From CAYZWU01 sp964482235 (GTDB taxonomy: Bacteria > Planctomycetota > B15-G4 > CAYZWU01): DNA of 64,000 nucleotides. Location: contig CAYZWU010000014.1 in the NCBI GenBank assembly GCA_964482235.1, forward strand, positions 44,576-108,575. Reading direction: 5' to 3'. This document shows, piece after piece, positions 9,096 to 16,372 of this stretch. How positions within the stretch are numbered: position 1 is the stretch's first letter; each line of letters starts with the position of its first letter. The notes beneath the pieces are model-generated. The model was not told the DNA's origin. It did no database searches and was given only the letters and a program-made list of their open reading frames with translations. The position numbers and the translations under genes are program-made.

Positions 9096-9497
9096 CGGAT
9101 TCTCCGCAGCAGATCTCATCGCAACGAGTAGGTTTGGGAATACCGCTCGACCCAGGGTATGACTCCACAGCCTTTCGAGCAAGTCTTTTCATGGTGATTC
9201 GGTCGCCGGGACTCTTGATTCCGTCGGGCCGGAGAGCTGATCGCCTCACGCCCTGGAGGGCGGAGCCCCTCCTGCAGGGCAGTGCCCGGCAAGCCTGATG
9301 AGATAGATGTTGATTAATGTATCAAGTTCGGAATATACTGATGCCGATCAGGAATAAAGCCTTGCTGCTTCCGGAAGCCTGACCGGGACAACCAGAAAAA
9401 CACGGTCCGTTTTTCGGGAGCCCGGCATTGCCTGACAAGCGCAATCCGGCCTGCGGCTTCAGATATTGCAGGTTCATTTTTAGAAAGGTGTGGAATC
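9096..9497. other. Intergenic region between divergent nadE and the beta-helix gene
   Basis: No convincing gene. It holds a hairpin with GCCCTG at 9250-9255 and CAGGGC at 9275-9280, with further internal pairing and no T run. The candidate promoter at 9310-9339 faces the beta-helix gene. The rest shows nothing I recognise. Confidence 0.6.
9310..9339 (+). promoter_or_regulatory. Candidate sigma70-type promoter of the beta-helix gene
   Basis: TTGATT at 9310-9315 and TATACT at 9334-9339 are separated by 18 bases. They would start transcription near 9346 and leave a leader of about 150 bases before the ATG at 9498. The -10 matches consensus at five of six positions. Confidence 0.45.
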
Positions 9498-10886
9498 ATG
9501 TTGCGACAGAGAACCCTCTGGTTATTTATCGCCCTTTTCATCCTGTCGGGAAGCCTGGCTTCCGGCGCGGCCTGGTACGTCGATCGCAATGCCTCGGGTC
9601 CCGTTTACGACGGGATGACGATGAAGACGGCTTTTCTCACCATTCAGGAAGGTGTGACGGCCGCATCGGACGGCGACGAGGTCCTGGTCAATTCCGGGGT
9701 CTACTTCGGCAAGGGCAACACGAACATCTCCTTTGCCGGCAAGAAGATCACCGTGGCGTCCCTGAAGGGTCCCCATGTCACCCTCATCGACTGCATGGGA
9801 GCGGCGCCGGCTTTCGTTTTCAACAGCGGCGAGGACAACGACTCCGTTCTCCACGGCTTCACCCTTTTCCAGGCCGGTCTTGCCGACGGCGCCGTGACGG
9901 TCTCCAAGTGCTCTCCCGTGGTGTCGGGAAACATCATCAGGAGTGCCGCGGGCACGACGGGCGGCGGCATCCACTGCTACGGCGGAAGCCCGATCATCAC
10001 CCGCAACGTGATCTTCGACTGCAGCGGCGATGAAGCCGGCGGCATATACCTCCAGTACGTCACGAGCGGGGTGCTGACCAGCAACATCGTTTTCAACTGC
10101 AGCTCCGACCTGGGCGGCGGCGTGGCCGTGATCGATTCCGACATCACGGCAACGAACAATACCTTCGCCGCCAACGAGGCTCTCGTGGGGGGCGGCGGAA
10201 TCTACTGCTACCAGTCGAGTGTCAAGGTCTTCAACTCGATCTTCTGGAACAACAGCGCTCCCAGGGGGGCGGCAGCCTACCTGGAAGGCGCCACCGGCTC
10301 GGACATGGATGTCGGCTATACCGACGTCGAAGGGGGCCAGGGATCGATCGCCGTCGATTCCGGGAGCACCTTGACGTGGGGGACGGGCAACATCGACGCC
10401 GATCCCCTTTTCGTCGATGCCGCTGACGGCGACTACCACATCTTCTTCGATTCGCCCTGCCGCTCCGCCGGTTGGCGGGACGCTCCCCAGATGCCCGATC
10501 TCGATTTCGAGGGAGACCACCGGACCGGCCTCTTCGCCTTCCCCGACATGGGCGGCGACGAGTTCGACACACACTTCTACGTGCAGGGCAGGCCGTCGGC
10601 CGGCGCCACCGTGGTCGCCAAGATCGTCGGCTGGCCGCTGACCAACCCCGTCGTGCTCATCTCCGGAACCTCGCTCAGGTGGACGCCCATGCCGACGCCC
10701 TACGGCGACCTCTGGCTGCACGCACCGTGGGAGCACCGGGTGCATTTCAACGAGCTGCCCAACACCGGAGTTCGTTTCATCAAGAGGACCATGATGACAA
10801 CGGCCCTGCCGGGAACGGAGATTCCGCTCCAGGCCGTGATCGGGACCGAGCTCAGCAACGTCTGGGTGATTCTCATCGAGCCTTGA
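9498..10886 (+). CDS. Secreted right-handed parallel beta-helix protein
   Basis: A 462-residue protein with a signal peptide (RQRTLWLFIALFILSGSLASG, cleavage near residue 25). The mature part begins AWYVDRNASG and carries PbH1-type repeats from about residue 60 to 260: short strands with regularly spaced Asn, such as VVSGNIIRS, ITRNVIFDC, LTSNIVFNC, ITATNNTFAANEA and VKVFNSIFWNN, the pattern of right-handed beta-helix surface proteins. A later segment (about 290-360) has the DADPLFVD and PDMGGDEFD blocks commonly found at the end of such helices, followed by a C-terminal beta domain. It is probably exported. No polysaccharide lyase active site can be identified, so I assign no enzyme function. 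GAAAGG precedes the ATG. Confidence 0.85.
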   Translation: MLRQRTLWLFIALFILSGSLASGAAWYVDRNASGPVYDGMTMKTAFLTIQEGVTAASDGDEVLVNSGVYFGKGNTNISFAGKKITVASLKGPHVTLIDCMGAAPAFVFNSGEDNDSVLHGFTLFQAGLADGAVTVSKCSPVVSGNIIRSAAGTTGGGIHCYGGSPIITRNVIFDCSGDEAGGIYLQYVTSGVLTSNIVFNCSSDLGGGVAVIDSDITATNNTFAANEALVGGGGIYCYQSSVKVFNSIFWNNSAPRGAAAYLEGATGSDMDVGYTDVEGGQGSIAVDSGSTLTWGTGNIDADPLFVDAADGDYHIFFDSPCRSAGWRDAPQMPDLDFEGDHRTGLFAFPDMGGDEFDTHFYVQGRPSAGATVVAKIVGWPLTNPVVLISGTSLRWTPMPTPYGDLWLHAPWEHRVHFNELPNTGVRFIKRTMMTTALPGTEIPLQAVIGTELSNVWVILIEP

Positions 10887-10925
10887 GCTCGATCCTTCCG
10901 ATCAAGCCGTGCAATCGACTGATGC

Positions 10926-10970
10926 AATCGGGATCTGGAGACGCCCCGTCTCTCAGGTCCCGATTTTTTT
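10926..10970 (+). terminator. Rho-independent terminator overlapping the 3' end of cysS
   Basis: A long stem (left arm 10926-10943, right arm 10947-10965, one G-U pair and one bulge) is followed by a T run on the plus strand, ending the beta-helix gene transcript. The right arm and T run lie inside the last codons of convergent cysS, where the T run encodes two Lys codons read on the other strand. Confidence 0.75.
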
Positions 10971-12416
10971 CCACGTCGGCCCGTCGCGCGTGTCGTTGAG
11001 CTCGATCCCGAGCGACGCCAGCCCGTCGCGGATCGAATCGGACAGGGCGAAGTTCTTGTCGGCCCTGGCCTGGCGCCGGATCTCGATCAGGAGGTCCATC
11101 AGATCCGATTCGACGGAACCGGCGCGGCTCTCCTCCTTCTCCAGTTCGATGCCCAGGACATTGCCGAGGCAGGTCTCGAAGAAATCGGCCGCCTGTTTCC
11201 ATCCTGCCGATCCGGCCTCCCGGCCGGCGGCCGTCTGCTTGTGCAGCGCCGTGGTGAGGTCGAAGGCGGCGGCCAGGGCGCGTGGCGTGTTGAAATCGTC
11301 GTTCATGGCGGCGTCGAAGGCGCGGCGCGCCTCTGCAGCCTTCTCCTCGAGCTCGGCGCTTTCCTTGTCAGCCGGCGCGGAAGCGGCTTTCTCCCGGACG
11401 AGAGCGTAGGCGGCGCGCAGCCTGTCGAGCCCGCTGTCCGCCGCATGGATCGCTTCTTCCGAGTAGTCCACGGGACTCCTGTAATGCCCCCTCAGCAGGA
11501 AGAAGCGGATCAGGGAGGGGTGGTGCCTCTCGAAGGCCTCGTTCAGCGTGATGAAGTTGCCGAGAGACTTGCCCATCTTCTGTCCGTCCCGGGTGACCAT
11601 GTTGTTGTGAAGCCAGTAGCGCACGAATGGCTTTCCCGTCACCATTTCCGACTGGGCTATCTCGCACTCGTGGTGGGGGAACTGGTTTTCCATTCCGCCG
11701 CCGTGGATGTCGAGCGTCTCGCCGATGTACCGCATCGCCATGGCCGAGCATTCGAGATGCCAGCCGGGATAGCCCTCGCCCCAGGGCGAGCGCCACTTCA
11801 GGATGTGCTCCTCCGCCGCTTTCCTCCAGAGAAGGAAATCGGCCGGGTTCCGCTTCGCCTCATCGACGGAGACGCGGGCGCCCGCTTTCTGATCGTCTCC
11901 CGTCCGGCCCGAGAGCTTTCCGTAGCCGGGGAACGACTCGATGGAGAAGTAGACGCTGCCGCCGGCCTCGTAGGCCGCACCCTTCTCGACCAGCTTCTCG
12001 ATCAGCTCGATCTGCTCGGGGATGTGCCCCGAGGCGCGCGGCGAGATGTCGGGCCGGTTCAGCCCCATGGCATCCATGTCGTCGAAGTAGGAGCGGGTGT
12101 ATTTCTCCACCACCTCCATCGGCTCGATCCGCTCGAGGCGCGACTGCTTGAGGATCTTGTCCTCGTCCGTGTCATCCGTCAGGTGCCCCACGTCGGTGAT
12201 GTTCTGCACGTAACGGACCTTGTAGCCCAGGTGGCGCAGATACCGGACGATCACGTCGAAGCTGATGTAGCTCTTGGCATGCCCGAGGTGGGAATGCCCG
12301 TAAACGGTGGGTCCGCAGACGTATACTCCCACGAAGGGAGGATTGATCGGCGTGAAGGGCTCTTTTTTCCGGCTCAGGGAGTTGTAGACTTCGAGACCTG
12401 ACGACGATTGGTTCAT
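10953..12416 (-). CDS. cysS: Cysteinyl-tRNA synthetase
   Basis: A class I aminoacyl-tRNA synthetase that charges tRNA-Cys. The 487-residue protein has the zinc-site YVCGPTVYG block near residue 30, a HIGH-equivalent motif written HLGH, zinc-ligand regions WHLECSAMA and GGGMENQFPHHECE, and a KMSKS-equivalent KMGKS. The GQKMGKSLGNFITL context is typical, and the C-terminal part is the usual helical anticodon-binding DALR-like region. Length is close to E. coli CysS (461). AGGAG lies 7 bases before the ATG. The gene is divergent from rimO. Its 3' end overlaps a terminator belonging to the opposing gene. Confidence 0.97.
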   Translation of the reverse strand: MNQSSSGLEVYNSLSRKKEPFTPINPPFVGVYVCGPTVYGHSHLGHAKSYISFDVIVRYLRHLGYKVRYVQNITDVGHLTDDTDEDKILKQSRLERIEPMEVVEKYTRSYFDDMDAMGLNRPDISPRASGHIPEQIELIEKLVEKGAAYEAGGSVYFSIESFPGYGKLSGRTGDDQKAGARVSVDEAKRNPADFLLWRKAAEEHILKWRSPWGEGYPGWHLECSAMAMRYIGETLDIHGGGMENQFPHHECEIAQSEMVTGKPFVRYWLHNNMVTRDGQKMGKSLGNFITLNEAFERHHPSLIRFFLLRGHYRSPVDYSEEAIHAADSGLDRLRAAYALVREKAASAPADKESAELEEKAAEARRAFDAAMNDDFNTPRALAAAFDLTTALHKQTAAGREAGSAGWKQAADFFETCLGNVLGIELEKEESRAGSVESDLMDLLIEIRRQARADKNFALSDSIRDGLASLGIELNDTRDGPTWKKIGT

Positions 12417-12499
12417 GGCTCTGCTCCTGATCGGAAATTCGGATCAAACGAGTTTTCGCAGAGTTTATTGCCTGATCGACCATGCGGAAAGAAAAAATA

Positions 12500-12610
12500 C
12501 CGCGATTACCGAGCCCGCGCAATCTCCGCCACATCCGGACGCCGCCACTTGCGTATATCCAAGCCAGCATCTCGGATGTGGCGGAGATTGCGCGGGCTCG
12601 GTAATCGCGG
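12500..12610. repeat. 38-bp perfect inverted repeat with 35-base spacer
   Basis: Bases 12500-12537 and 12573-12610 are exact reverse complements over 38 bp, around a 35-base spacer that contains a small CTTG/CAAG stem. It lies in the 302-base region between divergent cysS and rimO. As RNA it would form a very stable hairpin in either direction. There is no T run and no transposase, and I see no second copy in the window. The rest of the intergenic region (12417-12499, 12611-12718) shows no gene. Confidence 0.95.
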
Positions 12611-12718
12611 GAGCGTTGCGCAGGCCCGGTACAGGGGGTAAACTGGCGCCCTGCGTCTCCGGAGTCGGGTGCTTCCCGGCTGAACCGGACGGGTCGATTG
12701 TTCATCAAGAAGGAAGAG

Positions 12719-14086
12719 ATGCGCCAGAATATCAAGGTCTGCCTCATTTCGCTCGGCTGTCCCAAGAACCTCGTGGACTCCGAGGTCATGACGGGACGGA
12801 TGGCCGGGGAGGGCATCGAGTTCGTCTATGATCCGGAGGATGCCGATGCAGCCGTGGTGAACACCTGCGGTTTCATCCAGCCGGCGATCGAGGAGTCCCT
12901 CGGCACGATCGAGGAGCTCCTGCGGCTCAAGGCGGAGCGTTCCCTGAGCGCCGTGGTGGTGGCCGGCTGCATGGTTCAGCGTTTTCGAGCCGAGCTGGCG
13001 GCCGAGCTCACCGATGTGGACGCCTTCCTGCCGATCTCCGACTACTCGGAGCTGCCGCGCATCGTCAGGGACAGCGTCCTGGGTCGGCGCTCTCCCGATG
13101 GCAAGGTGAAGAGCGCCCCGGTCAGGGGCGGCGGCCCGCGGCAGGCGGAAACCGATCTCTGCCGCGTCCCCCTGACGCCGTCCCATACGGCCTACCTGCG
13201 GATCGCCGAGGGATGCAACCACCAGTGCTCCTTCTGCGCCATCCCGTCCATCCGCGGGCGGCTCCGCTCGAAGCCGATCAACCTGCTGCTGGAGGAGGCC
13301 CGGCGCCTGGCGGATCTGGGTGTGAGGGAGCTCAACCTCGTGGCCGAGGATACAACCGATTACGGGCGGGATCTTACACCCCATCGAGGGGAGGGCCGTC
13401 TTCCCGAGCTTCTCGACAGCCTCTCCGGCGTGAAGGGAATCGAGTGGATCCGGATCCTCTACGCCTATCCCTCGCGCGTCACCAAGCGTTTGATCGAGAC
13501 GATCCGGGACAATCCCAAGGTGCTGGAGTACATCGATGTCCCGGTGCAGCATTACAACGCCCGCATCCTCAAGAGCATGCGTCGCGGCACAACTCCCGCC
13601 TTCCTCGACAGCCTGGTGCATCGCCTCAGGGAGGGAGTCCCGGGCATCGTGCTGCGCACGTCGCTCATCGTGGGATATCCCGGCGAGAGCCGCGCCGAGT
13701 TCGAGGAGCTGCTCGCTTTCGTCAAGAGGTCCCGTTTCGAGCGCCTCGGCGCTTTTGCCTATTCCGCCGAGGAGGGAACCCGCGCGGCAGAACTGGGCCC
13801 GGGGCCCTCGAAGCGCACTGTGGACCGCCGTCTCGAGCGCCTGATGCAGTTTCAACGCGGCGTGATCGAGGAGCGGAACAAAGCTCTTGTGGGATGTGAG
13901 GGAGAAGTTATAGTGGACGCTTCAGATGGCCGGACCGCTCTCGGAAGAACCAGAAGCGACGCTCCGGATATCGACTGCAACGTCCTGATCCGCGAAGGGT
14001 CGGTCGAGGCGGGATCGATAATCACGGTCCGCTTCACGGCCTATGACGACTACGATCTGATAGCCGGCCCTTCAGCCGACATCTGA
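12719..14086 (+). CDS. rimO: Ribosomal protein uS12 methylthiotransferase RimO
   Basis: A radical-SAM methylthiotransferase that adds a beta-methylthio group to the conserved Asp of ribosomal protein uS12. The N-terminal UPF0004 domain starts with the RimO-typical SLGCPKNLVDSEVM and supplies cysteines for the auxiliary cluster (VNTCGF, AGCM). The radical-SAM motif is CNHQCSFC in EGCNHQCSFCAIPSIRG, which binds the 4Fe-4S/AdoMet pair, and a TRAM-like C-terminus ends the 455 residues. NLVDSEVM separates RimO from MiaB. The ATG at 12719 has AAGGAAG upstream; a TTG at 12698 would add seven residues. It leads the rightward run to pgsA and pgpA. Confidence 0.96.
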   Translation: MRQNIKVCLISLGCPKNLVDSEVMTGRMAGEGIEFVYDPEDADAAVVNTCGFIQPAIEESLGTIEELLRLKAERSLSAVVVAGCMVQRFRAELAAELTDVDAFLPISDYSELPRIVRDSVLGRRSPDGKVKSAPVRGGGPRQAETDLCRVPLTPSHTAYLRIAEGCNHQCSFCAIPSIRGRLRSKPINLLLEEARRLADLGVRELNLVAEDTTDYGRDLTPHRGEGRLPELLDSLSGVKGIEWIRILYAYPSRVTKRLIETIRDNPKVLEYIDVPVQHYNARILKSMRRGTTPAFLDSLVHRLREGVPGIVLRTSLIVGYPGESRAEFEELLAFVKRSRFERLGAFAYSAEEGTRAAELGPGPSKRTVDRRLERLMQFQRGVIEERNKALVGCEGEVIVDASDGRTALGRTRSDAPDIDCNVLIREGSVEAGSIITVRFTAYDDYDLIAGPSADI

Positions 14087-14119
14087 GCAAGAGAGAGACT
14101 CGGAGAGAAATAGAATTCC

Positions 14120-14749
14120 ATGGTCCGGCTTCTGAATGCACCCAACAAGGTCACCCTGATCCGTCTGGTCGCCTCCCTCGGTCTTTTCGGCTTCCTCCTC
14201 ATGATGGAGGAAAGGAATCCGGGCTGGATCCTCCCCCTCATCTCCATGGTGCTCTTCATCCTCGTGGTGGCCACCGACGCGCTCGACGGCTATCTGGCCC
14301 GCAAATACAAGCAGGTCACCGATTTCGGCCGCATCGCCGATCCGGTGGTGGACAAGTTCCTGATCTGCGGCACCTTCATCCTGATCGCCACGAGCGAGTG
14401 GGGGGGCTGCGTGGGAAACGGCATCCTGCCGGGCTGGGTGGTGGTCCTCATCGTGGGCCGGGAGTTCCTGGTGACGGGGATCCGCGGATTCATCGAGGCC
14501 CGGGGCAAGAGCTTTGCCGCCACCTGGTCCGGAAAGACCAAGATGATATTCCAGTCGATCGCCATCCCGGCTCTCTTTCTCCGGCAGATCGTCCTGGGCG
14601 CCTTTCCCGAACCGGAGTACCAGTGGATCGAGCGCGACGTGCGTTGGCTGGCCTTGAGCGTGCTCGCCGTGGCACTCCTTCTGACGCTCTATTCCGGTGC
14701 GCTCTATGTGGTCCGTGCCGCGCGGATCCTCGGTTCGAGCGAGGAGTAG
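14120..14749 (+). CDS. pgsA: CDP-diacylglycerol-glycerol-3-phosphate 3-phosphatidyltransferase
   Basis: A membrane enzyme that forms phosphatidylglycerophosphate from CDP-diacylglycerol and glycerol-3-phosphate. The CDP-alcohol phosphotransferase signature is complete: DALDGYLARKYKQ followed by TDFGRIADPVVDK, with the four Asp that bind metal. The N-terminus starts NAPNKVTLIRL, typical of PgsA. Four to six hydrophobic helices span the 209 residues. pgpA, whose product removes the phosphate from the PgsA product, begins four bases after the stop codon, so the two steps are clearly coupled. Confidence 0.95.
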   Translation: MVRLLNAPNKVTLIRLVASLGLFGFLLMMEERNPGWILPLISMVLFILVVATDALDGYLARKYKQVTDFGRIADPVVDKFLICGTFILIATSEWGGCVGNGILPGWVVVLIVGREFLVTGIRGFIEARGKSFAATWSGKTKMIFQSIAIPALFLRQIVLGAFPEPEYQWIERDVRWLALSVLAVALLLTLYSGALYVVRAARILGSSEE

Positions 14750-14753
14750 CATA

Positions 14754-15215
14754 TTGAATCGCCTGAAAGAGCTGATCGTCACCTTCTTCTATTCAGGATA
14801 TTCCCCCGTGGCGCCCGGGACGGCCGGTACGGCCGCGGCGCTGCTCTTCGCCTATCTCTTGCCGTCGGCCTGGCACTTCGGCCTCGCCGCCCTGATTATC
14901 GCGGCGGCTGCAGCGGTAGCGGGCATCTGGCTCGGTTCGTGGGCCGAGAAGATGTACGGCAGGAAGGATCCCGGACCTTTCGTGATCGACGAGGTGGCCG
15001 GGACCTTCGTGGCTCTCCTGCGGCTGGGCGGAGAGAGCCCGGCTTTCATCGAGTACGTTATCGTGTTCTTTGCCTTCCGCATCTTCGATGTGCTGAAGCC
15101 TCCTCCTGCACGGCAGCTCGAACGGCTGCCCGGGGGATGGGGTATCGTATTCGATGATCTCGCGGCCGGCTTCTATGCCCTTCTCGTGCTGGCCGCCTTC
15201 AAGATGTTCTTTTGA
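14754..15215 (+). CDS. pgpA: Phosphatidylglycerophosphatase A
   Basis: Dephosphorylates phosphatidylglycerophosphate to phosphatidylglycerol in the inner membrane. The 153-residue protein has the PgpA family pattern: GYSPVAPGTAGTAAALL near the N-terminus, WAEKMYGRKDPGPFVIDEVAG in the middle and FRIFDVLKPPPARQLERLPGG with DDLAAG near the end. The VIDE and DDLAAG acidic residues are the likely metal site. The start is TTG at 14754, seven bases after GAGGAG that overlaps the end of pgsA; no ATG fits. It is translationally tight with pgsA. Confidence 0.93.
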   Translation: MNRLKELIVTFFYSGYSPVAPGTAGTAAALLFAYLLPSAWHFGLAALIIAAAAAVAGIWLGSWAEKMYGRKDPGPFVIDEVAGTFVALLRLGGESPAFIEYVIVFFAFRIFDVLKPPPARQLERLPGGWGIVFDDLAAGFYALLVLAAFKMFF

Positions 15216-15226
15216 GGAGGTGGATC

Positions 15227-16222
15227 ATGATCGCGACTCATCCGATCGGACGGAATCGGTGGATGTCCATTCTTGCCGTTCCCTGTCTGCTGCTTTTTCT
15301 CACGGCCTGCCAGAGCGGCGCCCTTTCCGAGAAGAACGAGGGCGCCGAGCCGTTCAACGCCTACGCGCTCGGTCCGCTCGCGACCTACCAGGACCAGGTC
15401 ACCGTTCTCCTCATGGGGAAGGCGGGATGCCCCGGGACGGAAAAGGGGACGGAGGTCCTGACCGGCTACAACCGGAGCAAGCCGGACGGCGTCTCGATCG
15501 TCAGGCTGGAAGTGCCCCCGCCGGGCAAGAAGCTCGGAAAGCCCGAGGGGTGGAATGCGGGATTCCCCTGCGAGGTGGACGTGGATCGAAAGGTCGCCGA
15601 GCAGTTCGACTTCTTCTATTATCCCACGCTGTTCATCATCGACCGCGGCGGTCATGTCCGGTACCGCGGGGGATGCGAGGGCGAAGAGATCATGGCGATC
15701 GTGCAGGAGATCCTTGTCGAGGAGCCCGGCGATCCGAAGAAGATCTTCACGGCTCCCAAGCCTGCCGTCGGCCAGCCGGCAGCAGCCTTCTCGGGAACTA
15801 CCATCGACGGGGCCAAGGCTTCGTTCAGCGACCTGCGCGGCGACGCGGCAACGCTCGTGGTCTTCAGCTCGCTGACGTGCCCCTTCAGCAGGAAGGCGGT
15901 GGAGTGCCTGCCGGGCATCAGGTCGTCTTTCGCCTCGAAGGGCGCCTCGGTGATCGTGGTGAACGAGGGCGGCACGCTGGAGTCGATCCGTCCCTTCTAC
16001 ACATCCAAGGTTCCCGGCGTTCCCGTGATCGTCGATTCCGAGCGGGAGATCGGCGTCGACATGTACGGCGTCCAGACAGTTCCGTTCTTCTATGTCATGG
16101 ACGACGAGGGCAGGATCGCCCTGATGGGGCCGTTCACCGAGACGGCGGCGCGCGGCTCTCTCAACAACGTACTCGGGATCTCGAAGGAACCGGTCAGGAT
16201 CGAGAAATCCGGAGCCGGGTGA
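15227..16222 (+). CDS. Lipoprotein with two thioredoxin-like domains of CxxS/T type
   Basis: A 331-residue lipoprotein: signal peptide with lipobox LTAC (Cys about residue 26). A first thioredoxin-like domain contains MGKAGCPGT in the active-site position and the cis-Pro segment YYPTLFIIDRGG. A second TlpA/redoxin-like domain contains SLTCPFSRKA, then VQTVPFFYVMDDEG with its cis-Pro. Both active sites keep only the first Cys of CxxC (CPGT and CPFS), which argues against ordinary disulfide reductase activity. GAGGAGG lies 5 bases before the ATG at 15227, and the gene begins 11 bases after pgpA, so it may be the last gene of that operon. Partner and role are unknown. Confidence 0.78.
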   Translation: MIATHPIGRNRWMSILAVPCLLLFLTACQSGALSEKNEGAEPFNAYALGPLATYQDQVTVLLMGKAGCPGTEKGTEVLTGYNRSKPDGVSIVRLEVPPPGKKLGKPEGWNAGFPCEVDVDRKVAEQFDFFYYPTLFIIDRGGHVRYRGGCEGEEIMAIVQEILVEEPGDPKKIFTAPKPAVGQPAAAFSGTTIDGAKASFSDLRGDAATLVVFSSLTCPFSRKAVECLPGIRSSFASKGASVIVVNEGGTLESIRPFYTSKVPGVPVIVDSEREIGVDMYGVQTVPFFYVMDDEGRIALMGPFTETAARGSLNNVLGISKEPVRIEKSGAG

Positions 16223-16372
16223 CGCTTATAGAGCACCGGGAGTTGAGGCAGCTCCCCAGTCATGTTTCAGCAGGTGAATTTGCTTCCCATCCCGTTCCAT
16301 TGATGGTAAATATCTACGTTTTTCCCATTCAGTTCATTTCAAATCGTCGTATTCATATCGAGAAGGTGAGAA

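Noticed and set aside
12500..12610. An IS element or Rho-independent terminator
   Set aside because: The inverted repeat has no transposase between its arms, no visible target duplication and no T run, so it is listed only as a repeat.
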